64,000 nt of DNA from Achatina immaculata (GCA_009760885.1 CM019709.1:33720626-33784625); one strand, 5' to 3'. Shown: positions 41,500 through 53,180, numbered from the stretch's first letter. The notes: generated by a model from the sequence alone, not told the origin. Numbers and translations: made by a program.

Positions 41500-41840
41500 T
41501 CAGTATCGTGGACACAAAAAAGAACAAATATATCTATACTACAAGAGCTTAATATTGAAGAAGGCTGGCTAGTGAAGAGGATTAAAGAGAGAAAACTGAA
41601 ATATTTTGGACACATTAAACGTCATGATAATTTAGAGAAGACCGTATTGGAAGGATACATAATGGGAAAAAGAAAAAGAGGAAGACCAAGACGAAGATGG
41701 CTGCAAGACATCGTTGACGATCTGGAAATGGATGCAACAGCAGCAGGCCATCTTGCTCACAACCGAGAGGCCTACAGGAGTGCTGTTTGGGAGGTAAAGT
41801 TCCGCAAGGGACATGCAAATGAATGAATGAATGAATGGAA
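41500..41840 (+). mobile_element. LINE-A 3' fragment, best-preserved C-terminus
   Basis: An open frame of 110 codons encodes the complete C-terminal end. It contains Ser-Trp-Thr-Gln-Lys-Arg-Thr-Asn-Ile-Ser-Ile, Trp-Leu-Val-Lys-Arg-Ile-Lys-Glu-Arg-Lys-Leu-Lys-Tyr-Phe-Gly-His-Ile, Lys-Arg-Gly-Arg-Pro-Arg-Arg-Arg-Trp, and finally Lys-Gly-His-Ala-Asn-Glu. A TGAATGAATGAATGAATG tail follows. This is the copy to use as the family reference. It is 5' truncated before the catalytic RT motifs. Confidence 0.88.
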
Positions 41841-42124
41841 GTGAAAACAGCATGGGTCAACGAAAACTTTATGAATAGGCAGATAAAAAAAAATATTTAG
41901 AAGCGGGAAGAGAATGCGGAACCGACCAAGCACCGTGACGATGCCCGTCGCCATCCATCGGCCGGAATGGAGAAGGCAATACAACTGCTGCTGTTTGAAG
42001 GTACAGTCTTGATCTGGCACCACGAGATTAACACGTCTTCTGTCAACTCACAGAGGCTGTACTTGGTATCAGGCTCACCTCTGGTGAGGCGGATTGGGAG
42101 CAGGTTATTGTGACAATTCTTCTT

Positions 42125-42660
42125 TCAGTTAATGAGTGGAGCTAAAACGCATTGGGTTTGCACTGCTTCTTTTGTAGACTCCGCCACCATGGGGACTATG
42201 GCGACCCCCGCCCCTTTAGTCAGGCTAAGTCCGTTACAGGGAGGTACCAACAGAGAGGTGGGACAGGGTTGTGGTCGGGTATGAGCCACCTGCCGTGACG
42301 GGACAGGGTTGTGGTCGGGTATGAGCCACCTGCTGTGACGGGACAGGGTTGTGGTCGGGTATGAGCCACCTGCCGTGACGGGACAGGGTTGTGGTCGGGT
42401 ATGATTCACCTGCCGTGACGAGACAGGGTTGTGGTCTGGTATGATTCACCTGCCGTGACGGGACAGGGTTGTGGTCGGGTATGATTCACCTGCCGTGACG
42501 GGACAGGGTTATGGTCGGGTATGATTCACCTGCCGTGACGGGACAGGGTTGTGGTCGGGTATGATTCACCTGCCGTGACGGGACAGGGTTGTGGTCGGGT
42601 ATGATTCACCTGCCGTGACGGGACAGGGTTGTGGTCGGGTATGAGCCACCTGCCGTGACT
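42125..42660 (-). repeat. Family F copy with 40-bp satellite
   Basis: On the minus strand the core GGTCGCCATAGTCCCCATGG and GGTGGCGGAGTCTAC lie at 42155-42215. To their right on the plus strand are ten 40-bp units of GGACAGGGTTGTGGTCGGGT plus ATGAGCCACCTGCCGTGACG (42258-42658). The unit is the family F segment ACCCGACCACAACCCTGTCC amplified. Confidence 0.85.
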
Positions 42661-43024
42661 CTACCATGTCAGCCATGGGTCGTTTGCCAAAGCGGAGAGT
42701 GTATTCCCCCCCCCCCCAAGGCCGATAATAAAAAAAACGATACTATAAACCTACTGAAAGAGGATATGGCATATATTGTTATTAGAACAATCCTGCACCA
42801 GGTGTTGGACGTTCTGTGGCATATAAAAGTGCCAGGGGCGCAGGCCGCGTCAAGTAACAGCCCACCCTGGGAGATAACATGCATAAACTAGGAAAAAGGT
42901 AGGGAATTTGTTTTTATCTGAACTAGCACACAGTTGTGACGTTTCGGTGTGAACCTTAATCATACAAAAAAGAAACACAGGATTAAGAAATAGAGAAAAA
43001 AAAGTTAAACATAAATTCACATGA

Positions 43025-43200
43025 ATGCTGTGTAGAAAGTAGGAATGGAGAAAAGAATAACTAAAATAAATCGAGCACTTAGCTGTGACTTGTAAGAGGC
43101 TGTGTCCAGGAATGCACATGGTGGAGTGTTGAAAATATTTTTGTTGGAGACTTGTAATGTGTGATAGGTGGGTCGTAACGGGACAGTTGTCGCCATAGGG
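43025..43200 (+). repeat. Dispersed repeat G, copy 2
   Basis: Matches 38208-38390 from AAAGTAGGAATGGA to TAGGTGGGTCGTAACGGGAC. Confidence 0.65.
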
Positions 43201-43615
43201 AACAAAAAAAAAAGGACGTATCATGGTCACCACAATTTGGTTAAGTTTTTCAATCCTTCGTTTGTAAAGATTTGAAGAAACCCACTCGTGGAACCCCAGT
43301 CAACTCTACTGAAAAGTAACCCTCTACAAAAATGTAACCCTTTCTGACTTTGACTTTTCTTCTAAAATCAGCAAAAGACAGCCTGATAGCAAGACATACC
43401 AGAATACACTAAATACAACTTGTCAAGTCTTCTCTTTTCTCTCTTTCTGGACCTGCCAGTCAGACTTTGGTGCTCACTGATGTCCACAATCTCTGATCCT
43501 TTGGTTTTCTGCAAGTGATATGCTGGACCACGCTTTTTGTCGCTCTTTTTAGCCCCTCATATATCTTGTTTCTTTGTCTTCTTCTGTCCCTTTATCCCCG
43601 CCAGTTTTCCTGTTG
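43200..43615. other. No recognisable feature
   Basis: No coding motif or tandem repeat seen. Confidence 0.45.
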
Positions 43616-43619
43616 TTGC

Positions 43620-43853
43620 TAGGAAAATACCAGTCAGTCATTTGCATGTCCCTTGCGGAACTTTGCCTCCCTAACAGCTCTCCTGTAGGCCTCTCTGGTG
43701 TAAGCAAGATGCCCTGCTGCTGATGCATCCATTCGCAGATCACCAACGATGACTTGCAGCCATCTTCGAATTCTCTTGACATTTAATGTGTCCAAAATAT
43801 TTAAGTTTTCTCTGTTTGATCCTCTTTACTAGCCAATCTTCTTCTATATAATA
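43620..43853 (-). mobile_element. LINE-A 3' fragment
   Basis: CAGTCATTTGCATGTCCCTT (tail side) through GCAGATCACCAACGATGACT to CTAGCCAATCTTCTTCTATA. It has an internal deletion of the Lys-Arg-Gly-Arg-Pro-Arg region. It is joined at about 43855 to CCACGGACAGCCAAGAAAAC, which resembles the IPRTAKKTN block of another LINE. Confidence 0.8.
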
Positions 43854-43999
43854 GCAATACGGAAGGTCAGATAGAATACCACGGACAGCCAAGAAAACAA
43901 ATGAAGGGAAAGTACTACCAGTCCAAATATCCCAAAACCACACACCAAAGATTTGAACTAAAAACCCGCCATGGAATGACACATGACATACTAGCTCAT

Positions 44000-44560
44000 A
44001 CACGCATGAATGTCCTTTCGTCAATCTGCATACCAAAGCAGGGGAAGACAACCATGTAGACGCTTTTATTTAATTCGGAATTTTTAGTTAACAAAGTCAC
44101 ATGTACGGCCCTGACAGGAAAACCAAAAAGTAGACCTGCATATATATATATATATATCCCCAATGACCTCATTTCTGAACACGATTTAATGAGCATTATT
44201 CAGCAAAACTCACGCTTTGTCCTACCAGTAACAGTAAGCCCGTTTTGATGTATATTTTTAGCGAAGCATGCATTATATATATAGGAGTAATCCAGCAGCT
44301 GATCACGAACAATGAAAGATTCTATTGCGCAAGGCATCAACCTTTAAAAAATGCCGATATTCCGAAAAAACAAAATGGCGTACAGTCTTATTAGTGATGT
44401 TATGTATACTCAGAAAGCGGTTCAAAAAAATGTAGGATGTTATAAATCCTTACCAAACACGCAATAGACATTTTGCAATATTTTTTTAAGAAAGATAAAT
44501 AAATGAAGGTTAATGATGTATTTTTTATAGAGTGTAGGGTGTTGAAAAAGGAAATGAGAC
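44000..44560. other. No recognisable feature
   Basis: AT-rich with an AT dinucleotide run at 44139-44157. Confidence 0.45.
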
Positions 44561-44610
<50 letters not shown>

Positions 44611-44625
44611 ATATATATATATATA
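44560..44625. repeat. (AT)n(GT)n(AT)n microsatellite
   Basis: ATATAT, then about 13 GT units, then ATATAT. Confidence 0.95.
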
Positions 44626-44629
44626 AAAT

Positions 44630-45330
44630 AAAGGAATACCAAAGTTCATTCAGATGCTCTCTTTTGCGTCCATGACAAAATGAGATACTGACAAAATGGG
44701 ATTCTGACTAAATGGGATTCTGATTTTGACTAGGTTCTCGGTATCATCGCTAAGGGGATACTACCACACTGCCACAATTGCTCCACTATCTGTGCCGTTG
44801 AATGTCGCACAGAATGTTCATCGACTGCCACTCGTATCAGTCCTTGTTGATGAGGTGCCCAGTGAGGACGCCATTTTAGAAACTACAAGAATCAATATGC
44901 GAAACTAGTCAGCATCGCTCTCGGGACAACTCCGTCGGGTAGGTGCCACGGCGAAAAAAGGACGCACAAAGACCGTCATAGTTCACCATTGCCCGGATAT
45001 ACATAACTACGAATCATCAGTGCTGTCTGTGCGAAGTTCATAGCTCATAGTGGTGCTATAGCACTCAGCTCAGTCACCCGGGTGCACAGAACTGACCTCC
45101 ATCTTGAAAGCAATGAAGACAACCTTGCTCATTTGACACGTTCGTGCGTTCCTGTGTGCACCACACTCAGTCAAACTGCCAAGAGTCATCATAGGATAGA
45201 AACACTTTCAAGCGACAGCGCAGAAATCCATCTCCGCATCAAATATCGTAACAATCGGATTGTCGTTTATGAGAGAGTAAAACGGTCAAATGCGACCTAC
45301 CGCCGTTCTGAATCGGAAGACGTTGGGATT
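44630..45330. other. No recognisable gene
   Basis: A 110-codon open frame at 45082-45414 has no known motif and runs into the degenerate repeat at its end. I do not call it a gene. Confidence 0.4.
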
Positions 45331-45334
45331 CATA

Positions 45335-45570
45335 CTAAAATAATACATTTTGGGGCTCATGACAAAATACATTCTAGGGGTTCCGTGCAAACTTTGAAGG
45401 CCGTGCAAAAATAAAAAAAGATTGGGGTTTCCTTGCACAATAATAATCTTTGTGGGGTCCATTAGAAAAAAGATAAACTTTATGACCTCTGACAAAATAA
45501 TAGCCTGGGGTGTTCGACATACTAGTTAACTTTGGGGTCCACGACAAAATAATAGACTTTGGGGACCCTG
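45335..45570. repeat. Degenerate 35-40-bp repeat, part 1
   Basis: Repeated GACAAAATAATA(G/C)ACTTTGGGG-like segments. The same motif resumes at 46240-46410 after an intervening 88-bp tandem block. Confidence 0.75.
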
Positions 45571-45592
45571 ACTTCTTCTTCTTCTTCTTCTT
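45570..45592. repeat. (CTT)n microsatellite
   Basis: Seven CTT units. This could be the tail of a minus-strand element with a GAA end. Confidence 0.85.
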
Positions 45593-45811
45593 CGCTCGCT
45601 TCTACCACAAAGATCGCCCCGTGATCCTACTGAATTTGCTCCTATGGTCCTCGATTTGTCCTGTGGTCCCCCTATGATTCCTGAGAGGGCCACAGGAGAT
45701 CCTCAAGAAGACCACAAGAGGTTAAGAGTATCGCGGGGCTTGGGCCTTTATTCTCGGTGGGTCGCAGAAGCGGGATTGCGTGAGATTGTGGTTTTCGTTG
45801 CACCAGTTTAA

Positions 45812-46075
45812 TCTAGAATTGGACTTTCTCACTGGAAAACCTCGACGTGTTTTGGATATCAGGATATTCCCGCCGGGTGAGAGGTGGCAGGCCATCTAGT
45901 CCAGAGTTGGACTTTCTCACAGGAAAACCTCGACGTGTTTTGGATATCAGGATATTCCCGCCAGGTGAGAGGTGATTGCCCATCTAGTCCAGATTTGGAC
46001 TTTCTCACCGGAAAACCTCAGTGTGATTAGGTTACGCATACATCCCCGCCGAATGAGAGATAGTTGCCCATCTAG
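45812..46075. repeat. ~88-bp tandem repeat, three units
   Basis: Each unit has TCTAGTCCAGAGTTGGACTT, GAAAACCTCGACGTGTTTTG and GATATTCCCGCCGGGTGAGA. The first unit is slightly shorter. Confidence 0.85.
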
Positions 46076-46239
46076 ACTGCACTGGTCCAGTGTCTCCGAC
46101 TTCAGCAATTGTGGTCGTGGCCGCTACCCTTTCTAGTTGTGACCAGGACAGAGCTTTTCTCAAGGAGGATGAATCCTCGCCACTAATAGGCTTCACCCCT
46201 GGGTTAAGCCCATGTAGGCATATTATCCTAGTATGGGGG

Positions 46240-46410
46240 TGTTTAGGGCATGACAAAATAACATACTCTGGGGTGGGCCTTTGACAAAATAATAAACTTT
46301 TGGAGGTCAGTGCAAATATAAAAATCTTCGCAGCCCGCTCCAAAATAAACTTAGAGGCCCACGACAAAATTGTAACTTCGGGGATGATGACAATATAATA
46401 CGTGAACATT
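46240..46410. repeat. Degenerate 35-40-bp repeat, part 2
   Basis: GACAAAATAACATACTCTGG-type units matching 45335-45570. Confidence 0.7.
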
Positions 46411-46529
46411 AGCCATGAAATTTAATTTATCTGTAAGGTGGTATATTCACACTGAGCTTGGAACTGAACTTGTCGGTACAAGCAGCTTGGAATTTCAATG
46501 GAACAGCGCCCCATAATTACTTAGGAACA

Positions 46530-47155
46530 ATATTCAATTGTTCCAACATTGTATGAGACGAGATAAGGGCTAAAATACAGGTTAGACACAAGACAGATTC
46601 TATTCTTAGACAATTGTTGCAATAAAAAATTATATTTCATAACACCAAATTAAACATAACTAAGACACAAATTAGATCATTTGTACTATATGGATCAGAA
46701 AAATGGAGTATAACTAAACCAGATGAAAACCAAATACAAACATTTGAAAATAGAATCCTGAGAAGAATTTATGGACCGCTAAGAGATCCTATAACACAAC
46801 AATGGTAGATAAGAATTAGCAAAGAAATCTATACTATGTTTTAACTCTCTCCTTGTAAGAGTCCTTTAAGAAAAACTACTCCGGTATTTAGAGAGAACAG
46901 AGAAAGATAGACAAACAAAGATGGCCTATACGGAAGTGATGAAAGGGGACAGACCAGGAGGTAGACCTAGACCAAACATGATGGCGAGATGATTTAGAAG
47001 AAGATATACGCGTTCTTGGAATTGAGAATTGGTAAGAACAGATCAAGAACAGAGAGGAATGGAGACATGTCTTTGTCTGAAGCAGTGAGTCGCAATGGCT
47101 CGGGAAGCTAGTGAATTCACCGGCTGCTCACAGAAGAAGAAGAAGAAGAAGAAGA
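46530..47155 (+). mobile_element. LINE-C 3' fragment with (GAA)n tail
   Basis: It encodes Ile-Arg-Ala-Lys-Ile-Gln, then Leu-Tyr-Gly-Ser-Glu-Lys-Trp-Ser-Ile-Thr-Lys, then Phe-Glu-Asn-Arg-Ile-Leu-Arg-Arg-Ile-Tyr-Gly-Pro, all typical of the RT C-terminal region. It ends in Arg-Glu-Glu-Trp-Arg-His-like codons, a short 3' UTR and GAAGAAGAAGAAGAAG. Several stops interrupt it. Confidence 0.75.
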
Positions 47156-47214
47156 GTCCAGTAAATACTTCACTTACTAGACTACCACTAGTACACATAC
47201 ATTGTTTTCATTCT

Positions 47215-47370
47215 TTGTCAGTCACTCATTTGCATGTCCCTTGCGGAACTTTGCCTCCCTAACAGCATTCCTGTAGGCCTCTCGGTTGTAAGCAAGATGC
47301 CCTGCTGCTGATGCATCCATATGCAGATTATCAGCTATGTCCTGCAGCCATCTTCACCTTGGTCTTCATC
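47215..47370 (-). mobile_element. LINE-A 3' scrap
   Basis: CACTCATTTGCATGTCCCTT through TGCAGCCATCTTCACCTTGG, then cut off at a (CTTT)n run (47372-47415). Confidence 0.8.
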
Positions 47371-47402
<32 letters not shown>

Positions 47403-47419
47403 TTTTTCTTTCTGTGTGT

Positions 47420-47960
47420 CTTTCTTTCTCATTCTTTTTAAGAACATGAAATGGAAATCGGAAACCATTTCCCTGCCGGTTACATGAATACATGTCACCA
47501 CCTCTAAAACATAGAAACCCTACGCGTGATAAAATAAAACCCTAGTGCCTAAAGGTAAGAGGACTTGAATTGAGGGGTGAGGGAGGGATGGGAGATATTC
47601 TGAGATGAAACATTCATGAACTGAAAAATTCATGATCTGAAACACAGAAGCGTTTCCACTCTACCATAATCCAGGATTAACCGCTGTATTGCTATCTTCA
47701 TATTATGATTAAAGTACGACTTCTCGAGATTCGTTCGTGGATTCAGAGAGGGAGATGATTATATGTCAGCAGAATAAAGGCATGAATTAATCCGCGCTTC
47801 TAAAAAACTGACTTGACTGTTAAGCCAGGGACGCAAGATCGAGAGGCGGTAATTTGATTCCTAATGGTGATATAATTTTACAACCCGTTTAATCTTGTGA
47901 ACGTAGTTTTGTGAGCGGCAAGGTTGCCACGAAGGGCCGTGTATTGAATGCAAAATTTGT
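47420..47960. other. No recognisable feature
   Basis: No gene or repeat that I can name. Confidence 0.45.
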
Positions 47961-47969
47961 ATCCTAGAT

Positions 47970-48040
47970 TGTATGACCGGAGAAGGGTCCACAGACAATC
48001 TGAATATGGCCGGAGAAGGGTCCACAGACAATCTGAACTT
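47970..48040. repeat. 30-bp duplication
   Basis: GGAGAAGGGTCCACAGACAA occurs twice, 30 bp apart. Confidence 0.85.
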
Positions 48041-48299
48041 CATCAGATCGCCAGAGAAATGCCAGCTCTTTTTTTTCTTGCAACCGACCCCCCTTGGTTG
48101 AAAGGGCCCCATGCTTTCTTTCATGTTCTGCCATAGGTTAACCTGACCTTCTTTTGTAAGCCCAAATAAGAGGCAGTCACTCAAAAAGTGTGTGTGTGTG
48201 TGGCGGGTGGGGTTGGGGTGGGGGGGGAGAGAAATGTAGTTTAAATTTTACCCCAAAATTTTAATCAGCTGGCTAGGTTTATAAATTTACTTACAAACT

Positions 48300-48470
48300 T
48301 CTCTCTCTCTTCTCTTTCTTTCTTTCTTTCCTTCTTTCTCATTTCCCTCTCTGTCTTATCTCTTTGCTCTCTTTGCTCTCTTTGTATTCTCTCTTTTTCT
48401 GTCCTCACTCTCTCTCTCCCCTCTTTCTCTTCTCTCTCTCTCTCTTCTCTCTATCTCTCTTCTCTCTCTA
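48300..48470. repeat. Pyrimidine-rich tract
   Basis: CT, CTTT and TTTGCTCTC units. Confidence 0.9.
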
Positions 48471-48734
48471 ACTTGTACTACTCTGCAGAGTGAATTTACT
48501 TCAAAATAGCAACATTTCCACTAAGATAATTTTTTTTCCAAGCATTCTGTGTATTTCCGAGCATGCGGCATTCCAAGATGAGAATAAAGGACAATATGGA
48601 ACATGTGTTTTAAAATACGGGACATTTAGCTGTCTTGATCGAAGTAATACGATTCTCTGGAAAAATGTTCGAAAAATACAGGACTGTCCCGTATAATATG
48701 ATGACAGCTGGTCGTTTTATCCTAGTATGTGATT

Positions 48735-48960
48735 AATGTGTTCTCTTAGCCTTGCTTAACTGAGAAGGGTTCGCCTGGTGGTGGAGTCTGGCCAGAAGCT
48801 CTGTTCTTTGGGGCCCGTTCCTGGGCTTAAAACAAGAAACCAGCTGTCCATTCTCCATCCGACACCATTTCCTCCGCTTCAAAATAGTCACGAAAACGGG
48901 ACACAGAGAACATTAGTTCCGCCGTCCGCTGTGCAAGTTTAATCCAGCAGTGCCTCATTG
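48735..48960 (+). repeat. Family F copy, degraded
   Basis: GGTGGTGGAGTCTGGCC and the downstream block ending in a GAGAACATTAGTTCCG-like segment match other family F copies. The (GAA)n-tailed end at 49365-49460 could belong to the same copy after an insertion. Confidence 0.55.
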
Positions 48961-49149
48961 TACGGGCGTATATTTGTCCCGATCCTGGGAGGTAGTTGTC
49001 ATCAACACAGATTGTCGCGTACCACTTTTATCAGCCTCATCAAGTCGGGGATGCGGTAGGGATGGTGTGGGATTGGGGGTCTCGGAAGTAGGGGGGGAGG
49101 GGGAGGCAGTGATGGACTAAAGTCAAACCCACACTTTCAGTCAAAGACG

Positions 49150-49285
49150 TGTCGAAAGACCGCGTGACTGACGATTCGACCAATCTAATTCTTACGAAGT
49201 GCAGGAGGCGTGGCTTTTACTGCCGATTCGACCAATCTAATCTTCATGAAAGGTAGGAGGCGTGGCTTTTACTGCCGATTCGACT
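49150..49285. repeat. ~62-bp duplication
   Basis: GATTCGACCAATCTAAT and AGGAGGCGTGGCTTTTACTG occur twice in tandem. Confidence 0.85.
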
Positions 49286-49364
49286 AAATAATAAAAAACG
49301 ATAATTTTTTCTTTCTTTTCTTTCAACCCAAGGACTGGAAAAAAAATAGCTGCGTAACCCACTC

Positions 49365-49465
49365 CCAGTCCGGATTGATGCTGTGCCTCAACATCTTCAC
49401 ATCAACAGTTGCAAAAGAACATCAGGTTCGCAGTTTTAGGTAAGAAGAAGAAGAAGAAGATGATG
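49365..49465 (+). repeat. Family F 3' end with (GAA)n tail
   Basis: GCAAAAGAACATCAGGTTCG then CAGTTTTAGG and a run of AAG, parallel to 16415-16485. Confidence 0.6.
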
Positions 49466-49589
49466 AAGAAGATGTTGTCTACTTCACTCCAGCAACTGCC
49501 GGGAAACAAGTTACCCTCACTGCAGACTTGTCTCCAGGGAAAGGAAGAAAACATCGCATGAACTTAAGTCTGGAACATATTTCTTAATC

Positions 49590-50085
49590 TTTTCTTGGCC
49601 CTTTCTGGCCTGAGAACATCTGTGGACCCCCTTTCCGTCCTGAAGACAATAGCGGGTCCCCTTTCTAGCCTGAAGACATAGCGGGCCCTCTTTCTGGCCT
49701 GAGAACATCTGTGGACCCCCTTTCCGGCCTGAAGACAATAGCAGGCCCCCTTTCTGGCCTGAAGACATAGCGGCCTCCTTTCTTTCCTTAGAACATCTGC
49801 GGACCCCCTTTCTTGCCTGAAGATATAGCGGGCCCCTTTTCTTGCCTGAGAACATATGTGGACCCTCTTTCCGGCATGAAGATAATATCAGGTCCCTTTT
49901 CTGGCCTGAAGATATAGCGGGCCCCCTTTCTGGCCTGAGAACATCTGTGGACCCCCTTTCTGGCCTTAAGACAACTGCGGGCCCCCTTTCTGGCCTGAGA
50001 ACATCTGTGGACCTCCTTTCTGGCCTTAAGACAACAAGGGGCCCCCTATCTGGCCTGAGAACAGCTGTGGATCCCTCATTAAAAG
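49590..50085. repeat. ~30/61-bp dimeric satellite
   Basis: Half-units alternate: CCTGAGAACATCTGTGGACC plus CCCTTTCTGG, and CCTGAAGACAATAGCGGGCC plus CCCTTTCTGG. About eight dimers. Confidence 0.9.
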
Positions 50086-50334
50086 TAAAGATATTTATAG
50101 AACCCGAATCATATTAAGATTGTTTTTTCATTGAGTAAATGCATTTGATGATCCGTTGACTCCCAAAGATTCTTCCGTGGATCCCATGGGGGCCCAGTGA
50201 CCCTAGGTATGAAGATTGAGAAGGGTGTTCGTGCACTACGATGCGTTTTTCATCAAAATTTTTTCACCGAAAGCCTGGACACGTATCAAGTTAACCCACT
50301 AAGCGCTCTTGGGTAGTATATTTGCCTTTATGTT

Positions 50335-50395
50335 TGTATGTATGTTTGTATGTATGTTTGTATGTATGTTTGTATGTACTGTATGTTTGTTATTA
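50335..50395. repeat. (TGTATGTT)n microsatellite
   Basis: About six octanucleotide units. Confidence 0.9.
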
Positions 50396-50459
50396 TATTT
50401 GAGAATGTATTGCATGCAACTGCAGTTATGTGTGTATGTGTAGAAGGAGTGTACTGAGG

Positions 50460-50525
50460 AATGAATGAATGAATGAGTGAACAGTATTTATTTTTAAAGG
50501 GTAAAAAACTGGGCACGCAGGCCCG
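50460..50525 (-). repeat. 3' end of dispersed retroposon, copy 3
   Basis: The reverse complement gives GGCCTGCGTGCCCAGTTTTT, an A-rich AAATAAATA stretch and an ATTCATTCATTC tail, as at 1644-1703. Confidence 0.7.
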
Positions 50526-50875
50526 TCTTACATTCTGCCCTTCATCACTCCATCTTTCATTCTTCCCACACACTTGATTTAATACAAGTATACACATTAC
50601 ATTAGGTAAAAACATATCAAAAGAGGGTAAGATTTAACTGTTACATTCAAAGAAAAAGAGAAGAAGTAATTAACCTAATAAATTAGCACTCAGACACACA
50701 TACACACCCACATACAGACATATAGATAAACAAAAATACATCGTCAGTACAGATCTTCCAACATATGTTTTTTAACAACCATTAAAATAATTTCTAACAA
50801 TATCTAACAAGTTACTTTTCGAACTATGTCATTTTAGTATTTTATGGCTGGCGAGTCATGGGTTGAGAGAGTGCT
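50525..50875. other. No recognisable feature
   Basis: AT-rich, with a short CA/TACA stretch near 50690. Confidence 0.45.
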
Positions 50876-50879
50876 GGAA

Positions 50880-52291
50880 GAGAGTGAGAGAGAGAGAGAG
50901 AGAATGAGAAGTTAGAAAAGAGAGAGAAAAGAGAGAAGAAAAAGAGAGAAAAGGAAGAGAGAAGTGAGAAAGAAGGAGAGAAGAGAGAGAGAGAGACAAA
51001 ACAAAGAAAGAGAGAAGACAAACTGAGAAGAGAGAAGTAAAGAGAGAAGAGAGAAATAGAGAGGGAAGAGAGAGAAAAGAGAGAAAGAAGGAGAGAAGAG
51101 AGGAAAGGAAGAGAGAAGAGAGAGAAAACGATGAGAGAGATGAAAAAGAAGGAGAGAAGAGAGAGACAAAAGCAAGAGAGAGAAGACAAAAAGAGAAGAG
51201 AGAAATAAAAAGAGAAGAGAGAAGACAAAGAGAGAAAACGAAGAGAGAAGTGAGAAAGAAAGAGAGAAGAGAAAAAGGAAGATAAAAGAGAGAGAGAAGA
51301 GAGAGAGGAGAAAGAGAAGATAAAGCGAGAAAAGAGAAAGAAAGAGAGAAGAGAAAAAATAGAGAAGGAAAAAGAGGAGAGATAGTGGCAAAAGAAAGAC
51401 AGAAAAGATAAAACGAGAATATAGAAAACGAGAGACGACAAAGAGAGAAGAATGAAAGAAAAAGAGAAGAAAGAAATAAAGAGAGAAGAGAGAGAGAGAA
51501 AGAGAGAGAAGAAAGAAAGGAAGAGAGAGAGAGAAGAGAGAGAAGATAAAGAGAGAAGAGATAAGAGAGAAAGAAAGAGAGAAGGAAGAGAAGATAAAGA
51601 GAGAAGAGAGAGAAGACAAAGAGAGAAGAGACAAATAAAGAGAAAAGAGAGAGAAAGAAGAAGAAAATAGAGAGAAAGAAGGAGAGAAGAGAGAAAGGAA
51701 AAGAGAAGAGAGAGAAGATAAAGAGAGAAAAGAGAGAGGAGATAGAGATAAAAGAAAGAGAAAAAAGACAAAAGGAGAAGATAAGAGAGAAGACAAAGAG
51801 AGAAGAGAGAAAGAAAAAGAGAAGAGAGAAATATAGAGAGAAGAGGAAGAAAGAAGGAGAGAAAAGATAAAGAAAGAGAGAGGAGAGAGAGAAGATAAAG
51901 AGAGAAGAGAGAAAGAAAGAGAAAAGAGGGAGAGAAGAGAGAGAGAAGATAAAGAGAGAAGAGAGAAAGAAAGAAAGGAGACAGAGAGAGAGAGAGAGAA
52001 GACAGAGTAGACAGAGAGAAAAGAGAAAGAAAGATAGAAGAGAGAAAGAAAAAGAAAAGAGATAAAGAAAGAGATAAACTAAAGAGACAAGAGAGAAAGA
52101 AGAAAAGGTGAGAGAGAAGACAGACAGTAAAAGGGAGAGAGAGACCGAAAAGAAAGAGACAGAGAGAAAGAAGATAAAAGAGAGAAAAGAATGAGTGGGA
52201 GGGAATAAGAAAGACAGAGAAAAGAAGAGAGACAAGAGAATATGAAAAAAGTGAAAGAGAGAATAGATGGAGAGAGAGAGAGAGAGAGAGC

Positions 52292-52334
<43 letters not shown>

Positions 52335-52345
52335 AAGTGAGGCCA
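50880..52345. repeat. 1.46-kb polypurine tract
   Basis: GAGA, GAAAGAGA and AAGAGAGAAG units, nearly all purine on the plus strand, ending in a pure (AG)n run at 52275-52330. The 300-500-codon Ser/Leu/Phe frames on the minus strand come from composition. Confidence 0.95.
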
Positions 52346-52349
52346 CATA

Positions 52350-52895
52350 AACGATGTATACCTTTACTCACAAAACAAACATCGCTTTGACCAAACCACA
52401 AATTTCCGGTTCCGGCATTTGCGCTGACAGGGGCCGTAACTTACACATGAACAAGCTCCAAGCTTAAAACATGGCTATTTGTTGCACCGATACAAGGATT
52501 TAGCCTGCAATAATTTCATTTCTACGACATTCAACTCTGAGTTATCGGGTCTTTTATAGTTGGGAGAGAGTCCGGTACAAGGCATTTGAAGTGCAGTATT
52601 CCCATCCAGAACTTCGGACGTAATTATGTTGGAAACCATTCCAGAGGCAGTGAGTTATGTGTTGTTTCTGAATATTCTAACGTCTTTTACCAGTTATTTT
52701 GTTCCGTTTTCTTATAAGATTATTTTTCTATTTCTTCATCTTAAATGTCTTAGAATACATTTTTTGTTTTGTTGTTGTTTTTTTTTAAATTTCCGTCGTT
52801 ACTTTTCAGTGGTGAAACAGTGTGTGGATTCGGAGTTAGGTTTTTGAACTACTCTAATTTGGAGTTTTGCTTGTAGAAGGTTTATACATTGAAAA
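52350..52895. other. No recognisable feature
   Basis: Non-repetitive sequence. No motif-bearing frame. Confidence 0.4.
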
Positions 52896-52899
52896 GTTT

Positions 52900-53180
52900 C
52901 GTTTCTGAATGTCTAAAGATTTGGGGTTTGGCTTGTGAAGGTTTCTAGATTTAGAGTTTGTCTTGTGAAAGTTTCTAGATTTGGATTTTGGCTTGTGAAA
53001 GTTTGTAGATTTAGAGTTTGTCTTGTGAAAGTTTCTAGATTTGGATTTTGGCTTGTGAAAGTTTGTAGATTTAGAGTTTGTCTTGTGAAAGTTTCTAGAT
53101 TTGGATTTTGGCTTGTGAAAGTTTGTAGATTTGGAGTTTGGCTTGTGAAGATCTCAAGATTTGGAGTTTGGCTTATTAAA
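52900..53180. repeat. 30-bp satellite arranged as 60-bp dimers
   Basis: GTTTCTAGATTTGGATTTTG plus GCTTGTGAAA alternates with GTTTGTAGATTTAGAGTTTG plus TCTTGTGAAA. The central dimers are identical. Confidence 0.9.

Noticed and set aside
41494..41826. A cellular gene encoding a basic 110-residue protein
   Set aside because: It is the C-terminal end of the LINE-A reverse transcriptase. Many decayed copies exist in the window.
45082..45414. A 110-codon gene
   Set aside because: No known motif, the end runs into a degenerate repeat, and there is no splice or polyadenylation context that supports it.
50856..52346. 300-500-codon Ser/Leu/Phe membrane-like proteins on the minus strand
   Set aside because: They arise from a polypurine tract with almost no stop-generating triplets. 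Several frames are open at once.
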